From NCBI GenBank assembly GCA_014378765.1, contig JACMNA010000114.1:1-63595 (forward strand): a stretch of DNA of 63,595 nucleotides, given 5' to 3'. The position numbers and the translations under genes are program-made. The notes below the pieces were generated by a model. It was not told where the DNA came from and searched no databases. It saw only the letters and a list, made by a program, of their open reading frames with translations. Below are positions 54,697 through 63,595 of this stretch, in pieces; position 1 is the stretch's first letter; every line of letters starts with the position of its first letter. Source of the stretch: Bdellovibrio sp. Lineage in GTDB: Bacteria; Bdellovibrionota; Bdellovibrionia; Bdellovibrionales; Bdellovibrionaceae.

Positions 54697-55374
54697 ATGA
54701 CGATGAAAAATATCTTACCAATCTTTTTTTTACTTTTCACCATAAGCGAAACCGCCTTTGCGCAAAGAATTACGGTTAAAAAAACTAAAGGCCACAATGC
54801 GCTGATCGAAAGTTCAGTTCCTCTTGAAGAAGGTCAGGTCTACGAGCTGCAATCGGCTTCGGTTTCTGAGGCAGTTAATTATAAAACGATCGGCCTTAAA
54901 TCACGCCAAAACTCTTGGATGATCGGCGGAAATTTTGTGACAATACGGGGCGAAGATTACCAAAAAAATGCGGGCGCTTTACACACTCGCTATGGTTGGA
55001 ATTTTACTCAGCTTGAATTTGGATTAGCGGCCGAGATGAGCAGTCTTGATGTGGGCGCCGGGGCCACCACTGATTTTTTACTGGGCGGCTACTTCGATTA
55101 TAATTTAGTTTCAAATCGTGATCCTAAGTCTTTTATTTACGGACCCTTCGTATTAGCAAGCTTTGGCTCGATTCAGTCGCCCTCATCGCGTGGTGGTGGC
55201 AGCACTTCGATTGTTGACATGAACTTGGGTGGCTTTGCAACGTGGTTTGTGGCGGGCGCTTCAGCCGCCCTGAGGCTTGAAGGTTATTACGATTACCAAC
55301 AAATTAATTCAACCGTTAAACAAATTGCAGCCACGGGTTTTGGTACCCGCGGTTTTATCGTTTTTTACTTTTAA
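54697..55374 (+). CDS. Small predicted outer-membrane beta-barrel protein
   Basis: 225 residues from the ATG at 54697, placed 5 nt after AGGTGG; signal peptide ending AFAQ. About eight strand-like segments (ARYGWNF-type alternation: LHTRYGWNFTQLEFGLAAEMS, FLLGGYFDYNL, GASAALRLEGYYDYQ) and terminal FIVFYF. An OmpW/OmpA-like 8-strand barrel is plausible, but no family is assigned. Confidence 0.76.
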   Translation: MTMKNILPIFFLLFTISETAFAQRITVKKTKGHNALIESSVPLEEGQVYELQSASVSEAVNYKTIGLKSRQNSWMIGGNFVTIRGEDYQKNAGALHTRYGWNFTQLEFGLAAEMSSLDVGAGATTDFLLGGYFDYNLVSNRDPKSFIYGPFVLASFGSIQSPSSRGGGSTSIVDMNLGGFATWFVAGASAALRLEGYYDYQQINSTVKQIAATGFGTRGFIVFYF

Positions 55375-55393
55375 TTGATTAGTTAAATTTAAT

Positions 55394-56719
55394 TTAAAGA
55401 AATATCTCGTATTCGATTAAAGATTGAAAGCCGGGCGTGGTTGGATAATTGTCGTAGATATGGTCAAGCATATCAGAGCGCATTTTGTCGATGGCTCGAG
55501 CCTCACTTAACGTAAAATCGTGACCCAGAAAAACAAAAGATACAAGCCCTTGATCAGTAGCCACAAATCCCGTTAAATTCAATGCGGGGTTATCAAAGAG
55601 CCGTCCTGTCTTAAGTACAACCGAATTTTTGTACTCAGATACAGTTTCGAAAGTGCCATTTTTATCTGTGGTTGGATTTAGTAAAATGTGACCTAAATTT
55701 ACCTGCGCTTTCGCCGTTAACTGACGTAAGTACGATAGAACGGTCAACATACCAAAGCAGCTGCCCAGATTATCCTGTCGTTGACCCGAAGTATGATCGG
55801 CCAGGCCAGAGCCCGTAAAAATAATCAAATCTTTTCGGTCTAATTTCAACTTGGCTTGCTGGAAACTGGCAAACGCCTTCGCCCCGCCTAATGATTCAAA
55901 AAGGGCATCGGCTAAATAATTATTCGAATTAACATTCATGTTCTTCAAATATTTATAAAGTGGCGCAGACTTAAGAACCTTGTGAATTGGGTATGAATTA
56001 ACATTCATCTGACCCGAGTTTTTTATTACTATTTGCTCAACCGTGAAAGTTGAAGGCACAATCACACTTTTATTATTTTTAGCGGCCCAAGCCATTAATT
56101 TTTCGCGGGCCCTCACCGTACGCGTAGCCCAATTTTTAGAATTTAATATTAAATTAATATTATCTTTTGTTTCGTCACTTGTCACCGGAGTTGACTTCAG
56201 CTCGAGGTGCGGCTGACTAAGCACCGAAATATAAACTCGCGTAGTTTCATCTATCACCATTTGTCGAATACTTTTCACGCCTAAAGCATGTAGCTCAGAT
56301 AAAAAATAAAGTAATTTTTCGATATTAATAATCGGATCATAATTTGTTTTTAAATAAGCATCAAATTGGCCGTCAGAACCAAGTACAGGCTTTAGATGCC
56401 ATTCATTTTCAAAGCGATACTCGGCCCCTAAAACTTCGGCGGCCCAGGTTGTCGTTATTACTTTTGATAAAGAGGCCAAAGGCTCTAAGCTTGTATCGCG
56501 AAATCCGCTGTAGGTTTTTGAATCGTTATTCAGAATTTCACAGTAACTGACGCGCGCATCATTCTTAAAAAGTAGGGCTCTAGCCGCGACGCCATTTTCT
56601 GAATCTGGATGTGCGGGAAGCTGAATTTGCTGAGCCTCGGGCGAACTTGAACTAGCTGGCGCACAGCCCAAGAAAACGAACGATGATAAAATAAGTAAAG
56701 TCAGCATTTGCCATTTCAT
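55394..56719 (-). CDS. PBP4-type (S13) D-Ala-D-Ala carboxypeptidase/endopeptidase lipoprotein
   Basis: 441 residues. Lipobox FLGC (Cys19). Penicillin-binding motifs: SxxK at Ser83-Lys86 (LASLSKVITT), SxN in MNVNSNNYLADALF, and KTG in VVLKTGRL. The long region between SxxK and SxN is the extra domain of PBP4/DacB proteins. Trims or cleaves peptide crosslinks in the periplasm; in predators such enzymes also round prey cells. Lipid anchoring is unlike E. coli PBP4. Confidence 0.87.
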   Translation of the reverse strand: MKWQMLTLLILSSFVFLGCAPASSSSPEAQQIQLPAHPDSENGVAARALLFKNDARVSYCEILNNDSKTYSGFRDTSLEPLASLSKVITTTWAAEVLGAEYRFENEWHLKPVLGSDGQFDAYLKTNYDPIINIEKLLYFLSELHALGVKSIRQMVIDETTRVYISVLSQPHLELKSTPVTSDETKDNINLILNSKNWATRTVRAREKLMAWAAKNNKSVIVPSTFTVEQIVIKNSGQMNVNSYPIHKVLKSAPLYKYLKNMNVNSNNYLADALFESLGGAKAFASFQQAKLKLDRKDLIIFTGSGLADHTSGQRQDNLGSCFGMLTVLSYLRQLTAKAQVNLGHILLNPTTDKNGTFETVSEYKNSVVLKTGRLFDNPALNLTGFVATDQGLVSFVFLGHDFTLSEARAIDKMRSDMLDHIYDNYPTTPGFQSLIEYEIFL

Positions 56720-56776
56720 ATTTGGCGTTATTATAAGCGACAGCCGCGAAATTAGAAAGATGGCGCCTTGAAACCT

Positions 56777-56806
56777 TTGACAAAAAGGTAATTTCTACAA
56801 AAAATA
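56777..56806 (+). promoter_or_regulatory. Possible promoter of the FNR-like gene
   Basis: Consensus -35 TTGACA (56777-56782), then an A-rich AAAATA at 56801-56806 as weak -10, spacer 18. The ATG at 56813 would be at or near the transcription start and no ribosome site is visible. Confidence 0.35.
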
Positions 56807-56812
56807 GCGACT

Positions 56813-57538
56813 ATGTCAAATGCACGCGTTCCCTATGAATTTAAGGTCGCTCAAATTATTGATCACACTCCAGAAATTCGTGAACTTTATTTGCAGCTAG
56901 TGAATAAGCCTGAATTTACCTTCCGCGCGGGTCAATTCGTTATGCTGCACGTTCCGGTTAAAGATGCACCAAAACCGGCGCTGAGGGCTTACTCAATTGC
57001 TTCGACGGACGAGCAAAAAGATGGTTTTAAACTTATTTTTAAATTTGTGGAAACCGGAATCGCTAGCCGCTTCGTTTGGGACCTTAAAGGTGAAGAAATT
57101 TTAAATATGACCGGCCCCTTTGGTAAAGTTTTTTTTCAAGAACCTCCGACTGAACAGATACTATTTTTAAACACCGGTAGCGGCGTCTCACAACACTTTA
57201 GTTTTTTAGAGTCTAAAATGAAAACGCACTCACAAATCAAATATAAACTTTATTTTGGCGTACGCAAAGAAGCCGACATTTATTACGAATCAGAAATGAA
57301 ACGCTTGCAAAAGCATTTACCAAACTTTAAATACCATTATGTTCTTAGCCGCGCGTCTGACGCTTGGGCTGGTAAGCGTGGCTACGTTCAGCACTGTTTG
57401 AAAGATACTGATTATAAGAATACTCCTACGACCTTTTATTTATGCGGCAACGGCGCGATGATAAAAGATGTAAAACACCAGCTAATTGCAGTTGATGGCA
57501 TCGATAAGTCGCGCATCTGGGCCGAGGCCTTTGATTGA
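56813..57538 (+). CDS. Ferredoxin-NADP reductase-like flavoprotein
   Basis: 241 residues. FAD-binding barrel with FRAGQFVMLHV and RAYSIAS, TGPFGKV, then a NAD(P)-binding half with LNTGSGVSQHF in place of the usual GTGTGIAP and a C-terminal YLCGNGAMI. Lacks the C-terminal FeS domain, so a reductase module. Transfers electrons between NAD(P)H and a carrier. Stop overlaps the EamA transporter start. Confidence 0.85.
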   Translation: MSNARVPYEFKVAQIIDHTPEIRELYLQLVNKPEFTFRAGQFVMLHVPVKDAPKPALRAYSIASTDEQKDGFKLIFKFVETGIASRFVWDLKGEEILNMTGPFGKVFFQEPPTEQILFLNTGSGVSQHFSFLESKMKTHSQIKYKLYFGVRKEADIYYESEMKRLQKHLPNFKYHYVLSRASDAWAGKRGYVQHCLKDTDYKNTPTTFYLCGNGAMIKDVKHQLIAVDGIDKSRIWAEAFD

Positions 57539-58467
57539 GATTGCGTCTGCAAACGTTCGCAAATACTTTCACGCCTTACCAGCGCGCTGTTGCCTTGTTA
57601 GTTTTTGCGGCTAGCATTTGGGGTATTTCATTCACGGCCATTCGCTGGGCACTCACAGATTTTACGACGACCCATTTAGTTTTTTGGCGTTTTCTGATTG
57701 CGTTGGTTGCCGGTGAATTACTGCAATTTTTGTTTCAACCTAAAGTTTACAAAAGATCAGGCCGTGATTTTCGGCTGGCGCTGTTTGCCGGAATTGCATT
57801 AGGTCTGTCAATTGTTTTGCAAACCCAAGGCTTGCAAACCACGACCGCTACGCAATCAAGCTTTATCACGTCACTTTACGTCGTGATGTTACCAATTGTT
57901 GCGGGGTTATTCTTTCGGCAACGAATTAAAGCACATCATATTTTTTTAGGCTTGATCGCATTTTCGGGAATGGCCCTACTTCTTAATCTGCACCAAACTG
58001 ATTTTCAGTTTCATTTTGGCGATTTGCTGACCTTGGGCTGCGCGCTGGCTTCAACTTTTCATATTATCTACGTCGGCGCGGCGGCCAATCAAAGTACAAG
58101 TAATTTTAGATTTAATAACTTTCAAACCCTGTGGGCCCTTCTGATGGTAACCCCATTTATTGCCTATGAAATTTTTGTTAATGGGCTTCCGCTGTGGCCC
58201 CACGTTGTACATTTTAAATCTGTTTTAGGATTACTTATTCTTTCGCTTTTTGCGAGCCTGGTAGCTTTTTATTTACAAATTAAGGCACAAAAAGTTTTAC
58301 CCAATACCACTTCAAGCTTGTTATGTTTGCTTGAAGCTCCCTACGCATTTATTTTTGCGGCGTTATTATTAGACGAATCTTTGAATGGCGTCCAACTTAT
58401 TGGCGTCTTAGTGATTATGACTAGTTCGGTTGCGGCGGTTTACATAGATCGACCAAAAAATAGATAG
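57535..58467 (+). CDS. EamA/DMT-family transporter
   Basis: 310 residues, ten predicted membrane helices in two EamA repeats (ASIWGISFTAIRWALT; FRLALFAGIALGLSIVLQTQG; second repeat FHIIYVGAAA... and EAPYAFIFAALLLDE). TTG start overlapping the FNR stop (TTGA), so coupled. Exporter of small metabolites or drugs, substrate unknown. Its 3' end overlaps the DUF475 gene by 60 bp. Confidence 0.88.
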   Translation: MRLRLQTFANTFTPYQRAVALLVFAASIWGISFTAIRWALTDFTTTHLVFWRFLIALVAGELLQFLFQPKVYKRSGRDFRLALFAGIALGLSIVLQTQGLQTTTATQSSFITSLYVVMLPIVAGLFFRQRIKAHHIFLGLIAFSGMALLLNLHQTDFQFHFGDLLTLGCALASTFHIIYVGAAANQSTSNFRFNNFQTLWALLMVTPFIAYEIFVNGLPLWPHVVHFKSVLGLLILSLFASLVAFYLQIKAQKVLPNTTSSLLCLLEAPYAFIFAALLLDESLNGVQLIGVLVIMTSSVAAVYIDRPKNR

Positions 58468-59463
58468 CGCCAAAATGAAGGCACCGGTTAAAGCCGTAAA
58501 CCATTCGGAAAAATGAAAAAATGGATCTAGCAGCATAAAGAAGGCCAAAACTCCTAAGGCGTAAAACGCGCCATGCTCGAGGTATTCAAATTGCGTAAGC
58601 GTTTCATTATCAACTAAATAAAGGGTTAAGCCCCGCACAAAAAAAGCTCCCACGCTTAAGCCGATCATTATGACAAAAATCTCATGCGAGATTGCAAATG
58701 CGCCAATAACGCCGTCGAAACTGAATGAAGCGTCTAGCACCTCTAAATATAAAAACATTCCGAAGCCGCTGCTTAACCATTTTATATTATCAATTTTAGG
58801 GCTCTCAAGCAAAACGTTCAACCCATGCACTAATAAAAATATAATAAGACCCCAAAGATAGGATACAAAAAATACTTTTCCATCGGCGTCGGATAAATTA
58901 CGGTGGATGGCCATCAAAACAAAAAGGGCTACCAACAATTCAATACTTTTAAATGATGAAACTCTGGATATTGGTTTTTCTAAAAGCTTAATCCAGTGCA
59001 CGGTTTTATCTTCATTCAGAAAAAAATGTAAGAAAACCATTAATAAGAAGGCGCCGCCGAAACTACTAACGGATAAGTGGGCCGATTGCATAAGCTTTGA
59101 GTACTGCTCGGGGCGCGTAAAAGCAGTCGAAAAAGATTCGAACAATGAAAGATTTCCAACAATCGCGACAATCAGCACGGGAAAGAGTAAACGCATGCCG
59201 AAAACGGCGATTAACATACCCCAAGTTAAAAATCTTTTTTTCCAAACCGGTGTCATTTTTTTTAAAACCGTCGCATTCACCACGGCATTATCAAATGATA
59301 AGGAAATTTCTAATAAACTTAATAATAAAACTGTTAGCACACTTTGTAAGACGATCGTCGTGTTGCCGTGTTGCGACCAGGACAACAGTCCGGCTGCGGC
59401 CAGACCAACGACAAGAGATAAAATTGGAAAATAAAAATATTTAAGCACGCGACTTAGTTTCAC
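58408..59463 (-). CDS. DUF475 (TerC-like) membrane protein
   Basis: 351 residues, GTG start, nine or so helices. Matches the DUF475/TerC group: SLLEISLSFDNAVVNATVL and the second-half repeat EVLDASFSFDGVIGAFAIS, with acidic residues in the membrane typical of this superfamily. Thought to act in metal ion handling, possibly Mn export; not certain. Transcribed divergently from the proline-rich lipoprotein. Confidence 0.85.
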   Translation of the reverse strand: MKLSRVLKYFYFPILSLVVGLAAAGLLSWSQHGNTTIVLQSVLTVLLLSLLEISLSFDNAVVNATVLKKMTPVWKKRFLTWGMLIAVFGMRLLFPVLIVAIVGNLSLFESFSTAFTRPEQYSKLMQSAHLSVSSFGGAFLLMVFLHFFLNEDKTVHWIKLLEKPISRVSSFKSIELLVALFVLMAIHRNLSDADGKVFFVSYLWGLIIFLLVHGLNVLLESPKIDNIKWLSSGFGMFLYLEVLDASFSFDGVIGAFAISHEIFVIMIGLSVGAFFVRGLTLYLVDNETLTQFEYLEHGAFYALGVLAFFMLLDPFFHFSEWFTALTGAFILALSIFWSIYVNRRNRTSHNH

Positions 59464-59576
59464 TGTTTTTTAAGTAAATTCAAATGAAATAAATTAAAGA
59501 TGCACCATTCATAAGTCGATATCAGTCTAAGTAACAACTGACTTCAGACACGCTTATTATCAGCGGAGGATTTTTT

Positions 59577-60689
59577 ATGGTGTTCAATAACTCAAAAAAA
59601 ATAATTGCACTTGTTGCAAGCATTTTAATTTTCACCAACTGTCAAAAAACACAGTTCAGAAATATCGCCGCCGCGCCTGAGCAAACTCGACTGGCTGAGC
59701 CAACTCCGGCTCCAGTGCCAGTTGATCCGGCGCCCACCCCAGAGCCAGTTCCAGTGCCTGAGCCAACGCCCGTGCCTCCGGTTGTTGTTCCACCGCCAGT
59801 GGTTACACCACCGCCCGTGGTTGTTCCAACACCGGTAGTCACGCCGCAGCCTCCTCCGCCGGTGGTTATTCCGGCGCCAGTGCAAAAATCTGGCAAGTGC
59901 GCCAGCAATTCCTCAACTCAACTTTTATCGTGCCTGAAGTGCCAAGTTCCGATGAATCCGCCGCCGCCGCCGCAATTTTCCGAAAAAGGCCAAGCCCTTA
60001 TTGATGTGATGGCCATTGGCTGCTCGATTCCAAATAAAAGTGCGCCTAAAGGTTATGTAGCACCTACAAAAGAACAATTAATTGCTCGCTTAAGTAAATT
60101 ATCTCCGCAATTTTATCCAGATTCACAAATGAGCGATGCGCAAAAAAGTGTAATTGCTGGTTTACGAAATGATCCGAATTTGCAACGGAAAATGTTTGCC
60201 GGCCGCTGGTATCAACCGCCGTATTCAGATGCGTTTGAAACTTACTTTGGGGCCAGCGTTGCCGAACTAGTTTATCAAATTTGTTATCAAAGCCCTGATG
60301 CAAATTTTTCGCCTTACGACGGATCTCCGATTCATTCGCTTGATTACATGAATTGCATAAATACTGGATCTAATAATTGCGCCGAAAAAGCAGATTACGT
60401 GAAGGCCAATCTCTATCGTAAAGATTTAAGAAATTCGATGAAAGAATCTATTTTACGTCCGTACGTACCCCCTCCTGCAACTCCGGCTAAAAAATGTAAC
60501 TGGGAAAGTTTCGAGGGAAATTACGATCAGGGCGCAGATGAAGTTTTAGCGCGCTGGTTAGTTTCTGGATTTAAAGTGGGAATGGAAATCGGTTCATTGG
60601 GTGGAAAATGTGAAATGGTCACAAGTTTACCAAGCGGTACCGCTGAACCACGCGGACACGTGAAGATGGCCGCATACATCTGTAAGTAA
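59577..60689 (+). CDS. Proline-rich secreted protein, possible lipoprotein
   Basis: 370 residues with a GGAGG site. N-terminal hydrophobic segment ends IFTNC, an atypical lipobox (Asn at -1). A long Pro/Val/Thr low-complexity stretch (DNA 59690-59885, PTPAPVPVDP, VVVPPPVVTPPP) is a rigid spacer through the periplasm or surface. The C-terminal 250 residues form a globular domain with about ten cysteines. No family recognised; the spacer-plus-domain design suggests a wall-spanning or surface protein. Confidence 0.8.
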   Translation: MVFNNSKKIIALVASILIFTNCQKTQFRNIAAAPEQTRLAEPTPAPVPVDPAPTPEPVPVPEPTPVPPVVVPPPVVTPPPVVVPTPVVTPQPPPPVVIPAPVQKSGKCASNSSTQLLSCLKCQVPMNPPPPPQFSEKGQALIDVMAIGCSIPNKSAPKGYVAPTKEQLIARLSKLSPQFYPDSQMSDAQKSVIAGLRNDPNLQRKMFAGRWYQPPYSDAFETYFGASVAELVYQICYQSPDANFSPYDGSPIHSLDYMNCINTGSNNCAEKADYVKANLYRKDLRNSMKESILRPYVPPPATPAKKCNWESFEGNYDQGADEVLARWLVSGFKVGMEIGSLGGKCEMVTSLPSGTAEPRGHVKMAAYICK

Positions 60690-60701
60690 TTTCTGTAATA
60701 A

Positions 60702-63326
60702 TTAAAGATTCAGTAGAGGCCGCAAGAATCTTGCGGTTTCGCTTTTTTTAGCCAATATGATTTTTTCGGGCGTTCCGGTGGCGACAATGTGTCCACCAAA
60801 AATACCGCCATCAGGCCCCACATCCACAATGTGATCGGCCGTTTTAACCACCTCTAAGTTATGTTCGATGACTAAGACAGTGTTCCCTTGGTTCACAAGC
60901 TCTTGCAGCAGTTCAACTAATTTTCGAACGTCGTCAAAGTGTAAGCCGGTCGTTGGTTCATCTAAAATATACAAAGTTTTACCGGTGCTGCGTTTTGAAA
61001 GTTCTTTTGCTAATTTCACTCGCTGAGCCTCACCACCCGATAGGGTAGTTGATGATTGGCCGAGCGTCATGTAATCAAGGCCCACCTTCATCAAAGTTTC
61101 AAGCTTACGGTGAATTTGAATATGGTTTTTAAAAAAATCAAAAGCTTCGGCGACATTCATTTCTAAAACGTCAGCAATACTTTTTTCTTTGTATTTAACA
61201 TTCAGGGTTTCGCGGTTGTAACGACGCCCCCCGCAGGTATCGCAGGTGACAAATACATCAGAAAGAAAGTGCATTTCCATTCTAATTTGACCGTGACCTA
61301 AACAGGTTTCACAGCGGCCGCCTTTCACATTAAAACTAAAGCGCCCCGGTTCAAACCCGCGAAGCTTAGCTTCAGATAAGGCCGCGTACAGATCACGAAT
61401 CATTGGTAAAAGCCCAACGTACGTGGCCGGCGTCGAGCGCGGGGTTCGTCCGATTGGACGTTGATTTATATCGATAACTTTATCAATGTGCTCGATGCCT
61501 TCAATTTTTTTATAAGGCGAAGGCACGACATGCGCGCGATAAAATTCCTTCGCTAATATTTTATAAAGCGTATCTAAAATAAGCGTACTTTTACCACTGC
61601 CCGAAACGCCAGTTACGCACGTCAATGTTCCGAGCGGAATTTCTAGGTCAACATTCTGTAAGTTATTTCCGGTTGAGCCAAAAAGTTTTAATTTAAGGCC
61701 ATTCCCTTTTCGGCGCGTTGTTGGAACGGGAATTCTCCGCTTGCCCGACAAATATTGCCCCGTCATCGAATTCTTATTTTTTTCAATTTCGGCCGGAGTT
61801 CCTACCGCTATTAATTCTCCACCGAGTTTGCCAGCGCGCGGGCCCAAATCTACGACGTAGTCGGCGTAACGAATGGTGTCTTCATCATGCTCGACTAGAA
61901 TTATAGTGTTACCACGATCTTTGAGCTCGCCGATAATTTCCAGTAATCTATGATGGTCGCGCGGATGTAGCCCAATGCTGGGCTCGTCCATGACGTACAT
62001 GCAACCAATTAGCGCCGACCCCACTTGGGTTGCAAGACGAATACGCTGCGCTTCACCACCCGACAAAGTGCGAGCGGTACGCGACAAAGATAAATACGAA
62101 GTGCCAACGCGTTTTAAAAATTCTAAGCGCGAAATTATTTGTTTAAGAATTTTATCAGAAATCATTTTATTTTTTGCATTCCAAGTAACCTGATTCAACC
62201 AATCAATGAGCTCAACGATCGACATATCAGATAACTGCGCAATATTCTTTTCACCAATTTTGATACTTAATGACTCTTGTTTAAGGCGGGCCCCGTGACA
62301 CGTCGGACACGTCGATAAAATCATTTCTTCAGACTCTTCATCATCGCCGTCAGCTTCAGTAACGTTTTTTCCTTTATATAAGTACTTTACGTTTTCTAAT
62401 TTGCGCCCGCCCACCTCTGAGTCGGTAAATTGCTCTTCTTCAACTAGATCGAGAGTTCCTAAGCCGTGGCACGTGTGGCACGCCCCGCGCGGATTATTAA
62501 AACTAAAAAGCCTGGGCTCTAATTCTGGAAACCCGAAGCCACAGATGGGACACGTCGAGTGCAAAGAATAATTAATGCGTTCGCCGTTGGCCATTTCTAA
62601 AATCAAGCGCCCGTTAGCTAAAGATAAAGCCGTGTTAATGCTTTCGCTTAAGCGATGCTTAATAGTGTCTTTTAAAATAAGTTGATCAACGACCAAATCA
62701 ATATCGTGCGATTTTGTTTTCGCCAACCGCGTAGCTTTTTCAAGCTCAATGTACTGCCCGTCAACCTTAGCTTTTACAAAGCCTTTTTTCGCCCACTTCT
62801 GAAACTCCGCTAAGAATTCACCCTTTTTCGATTGCGCCATCGGCGCTAAAATTGAAAACTTCGTGCCCATTGATTTTTTAAAAATATCCTCAATAATTTG
62901 TTGAGGCGTTTGCGACGAAACCGGAATGTGATGTACCGGGCATTCGGGCACTCCCACCTTCGCAAATAACAAACGAAGGTAGTCGTAAATTTCAGTAATG
63001 GTGCCGACCGTCGAGCGTGGATTTAACCCGACCGACTTTTGATCAATCGCAATCGCGGGGCTTAAACCCGTGATTGAATCGACGTCAGGCTTTTTTAATT
63101 GCTCTAAAAAATTTCGGGCGTACGCCGATAAACTTTCAACGTAGCGGCGTTGCCCTTCGGCGTAGACGGTATCAAAGGCCAATGACGATTTGCCCGAGCC
63201 GCTTAAGCCCGTGAAGACCGTAATTTTATTGCGAGGAATGCGAATCGACACGTTTTTAAGGTTGTGCTCACGCGCGCCGCTAATAACAATTGAATCATTT
63301 AAATCAGCTTGCGGTTTTTTCGCCAT
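60702..63326 (-). CDS. uvrA: UvrA, excinuclease ABC subunit A, lacking most of the insertion domain
   Basis: 874 residues, against about 940 in E. coli. Two ABC modules are intact: Walker A GLSGSGKS and GVSGSGKS, signatures LSGGEAQRIRLA and LSGGEAQRVKLA, and zinc motifs CPICG...CHTCHG and CETCLG...CDTCGG. Between CHTCHGLG and CPTCHGARL only about 50 residues remain instead of about 125, so the insertion domain is replaced by a short acidic linker. The UvrB-binding region before the first zinc motif is present. Lies 9 nt after the Fur gene. Confidence 0.96.
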   Translation of the reverse strand: MAKKPQADLNDSIVISGAREHNLKNVSIRIPRNKITVFTGLSGSGKSSLAFDTVYAEGQRRYVESLSAYARNFLEQLKKPDVDSITGLSPAIAIDQKSVGLNPRSTVGTITEIYDYLRLLFAKVGVPECPVHHIPVSSQTPQQIIEDIFKKSMGTKFSILAPMAQSKKGEFLAEFQKWAKKGFVKAKVDGQYIELEKATRLAKTKSHDIDLVVDQLILKDTIKHRLSESINTALSLANGRLILEMANGERINYSLHSTCPICGFGFPELEPRLFSFNNPRGACHTCHGLGTLDLVEEEQFTDSEVGGRKLENVKYLYKGKNVTEADGDDEESEEMILSTCPTCHGARLKQESLSIKIGEKNIAQLSDMSIVELIDWLNQVTWNAKNKMISDKILKQIISRLEFLKRVGTSYLSLSRTARTLSGGEAQRIRLATQVGSALIGCMYVMDEPSIGLHPRDHHRLLEIIGELKDRGNTIILVEHDEDTIRYADYVVDLGPRAGKLGGELIAVGTPAEIEKNKNSMTGQYLSGKRRIPVPTTRRKGNGLKLKLFGSTGNNLQNVDLEIPLGTLTCVTGVSGSGKSTLILDTLYKILAKEFYRAHVVPSPYKKIEGIEHIDKVIDINQRPIGRTPRSTPATYVGLLPMIRDLYAALSEAKLRGFEPGRFSFNVKGGRCETCLGHGQIRMEMHFLSDVFVTCDTCGGRRYNRETLNVKYKEKSIADVLEMNVAEAFDFFKNHIQIHRKLETLMKVGLDYMTLGQSSTTLSGGEAQRVKLAKELSKRSTGKTLYILDEPTTGLHFDDVRKLVELLQELVNQGNTVLVIEHNLEVVKTADHIVDVGPDGGIFGGHIVATGTPEKIILAKKSETARFLRPLLNL
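60720..60749 (+). terminator. Terminator of the proline-rich gene, inside the uvrA 3' end
   Basis: CCGCAAG-AAT-CTTGCGG stem followed by TTTCGCTTTTTTT on the plus strand. It lies within the last codons of uvrA on the other strand. Confidence 0.6.
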
Positions 63327-63335
63327 AGGTCGGTA

Positions 63336-63595
63336 TTATTTCAACTTAGTTTGCATCTGACAAGCAGGACATATCCCATAAAGTTCTAGGATATGGTTAG
63401 TCAATTTAAATCCAAAATATTCGGCCACTTGCTCTTGCAGCTTTTCAATTTTTTTATTTTCAAATTCACAAATTTTACCGCACTGAACGCAAGTTAAATG
63501 ATCATGGTGCTGTTGGGTCGTAAGTTCGTAACGTGAAGATTGGCCCCCCATACGCACTTCGGTCACAAATTTCTTTTCGGCTAAATCACGCAAGA
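63336..63595 (-). CDS. Fur-family metalloregulator, C-terminal part (runs off window end)
   Basis: The last 86 or so codons. Dimerisation-domain features: HHDHLTCVQCGKICEFEN (metal-site His and structural CxxC), GFKLTNHILELYGICPAC. The DNA-binding N-terminus lies beyond the window. Both CxxC pairs are present, so a structural zinc is expected. Fur, PerR and Zur cannot be told apart here. Located just upstream of uvrA and probably cotranscribed. Confidence 0.88.
   Translation of the reverse strand, partial: LRDLAEKKFVTEVRMGGQSSRYELTTQQHHDHLTCVQCGKICEFENKKIEKLQEQVAEYFGFKLTNHILELYGICPACQMQTKLK

Noticed and set aside
59642-59908. Minus-strand Gly/Thr-rich frame
   Set aside because: It is the antisense reading of the proline-rich coding tract, created by CCN/GGN codon bias.

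Overview
This is a gene-dense chromosomal stretch of a Gram-negative bacterium. Evidence for that envelope: a Kdo transferase, a heptosyltransferase-type glycosyltransferase, several predicted outer-membrane barrels and many lipoproteins. Mid-40s GC, abundant secreted proteins and lipoproteins, frequent GTG/TTG starts, an HD-GYP protein, a CarD/CdnL regulator and a bacterial deoxyhypusine-synthase-like protein would fit a Bdellovibrio-like deltaproteobacterium (Bdellovibrionota). That placement is my inference from gene style, not from a marker gene. I found no tRNA, rRNA, CRISPR array, IS element or prophage. No gap exceeds about 220 bp.

Layout. 1-19402 is one long minus-strand block. Read in its own direction it runs recG, a subtilase, carD with a clear extended -10 promoter, the overlapping gltX-cysS-lipoprotein set, uvrB-uvrC with a coupled small gene, SpoIID, two lipoproteins, a Xer recombinase, a ComM-like ATPase and a secreted HAD protein. 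19465-27653 is mixed: HD-GYP and a small secreted protein (+), fbaB-lysS-rhodanese (-, overlapping), a probably leaderless nfuA (+), and a secreted phospholipase D-like plus secreted Fic-domain pair (+). 27659-31517 (-) holds tcdA, an overlooked 42-codon membrane protein, a methyltransferase, a deoxyhypusine-synthase-like gene and a MOSC gene. 31657-36667 carries TatD, DedA, an RluA-type synthase and a THUMP methyltransferase. 36668-42526 (-) is an operon led by a barrel plus a large EF-hand-like lipoprotein. 42669-49299 (+) carries LPS core genes, an unknown protein with a NadR-like P-loop partner, and rpmG-dcd (rpmG, 59 aa, is an overlooked gene). 49306-53725 (-) is a second, paralogous barrel/lipoprotein pair. 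53865-63595 has a DUF1338 enzyme, a barrel, a PBP4-type peptidase, an FNR-like reductase, an EamA exporter, a DUF475 protein, a proline-rich lipoprotein, uvrA and the C-terminal part of a Fur gene.

How genes work together. All three excinuclease genes (uvrA, uvrB, uvrC) plus recG are present, so repair is well represented. Translation is served by gltX, cysS, lysS, rpmG, tcdA and two RNA-modification enzymes. Cell-wall and envelope functions are SpoIID, PBP4, WaaA, GT9 and DedA.

Most interesting: (i) the twice-occurring barrel + Ca-binding-like lipoprotein module, with an identical 11-nt gene overlap in both copies; (ii) the exported PLD/Fic operon, a candidate prey- or host-directed effector pair; (iii) a UvrA that lacks most of its insertion domain; (iv) a 24-bp tandem repeat that re-copies a gene's stop codon in frame; (v) three 26-bp stem-loop repeats in front of the unknown gene/P-loop operon; and (vi) the TAATG-coupled 42-aa membrane peptide.
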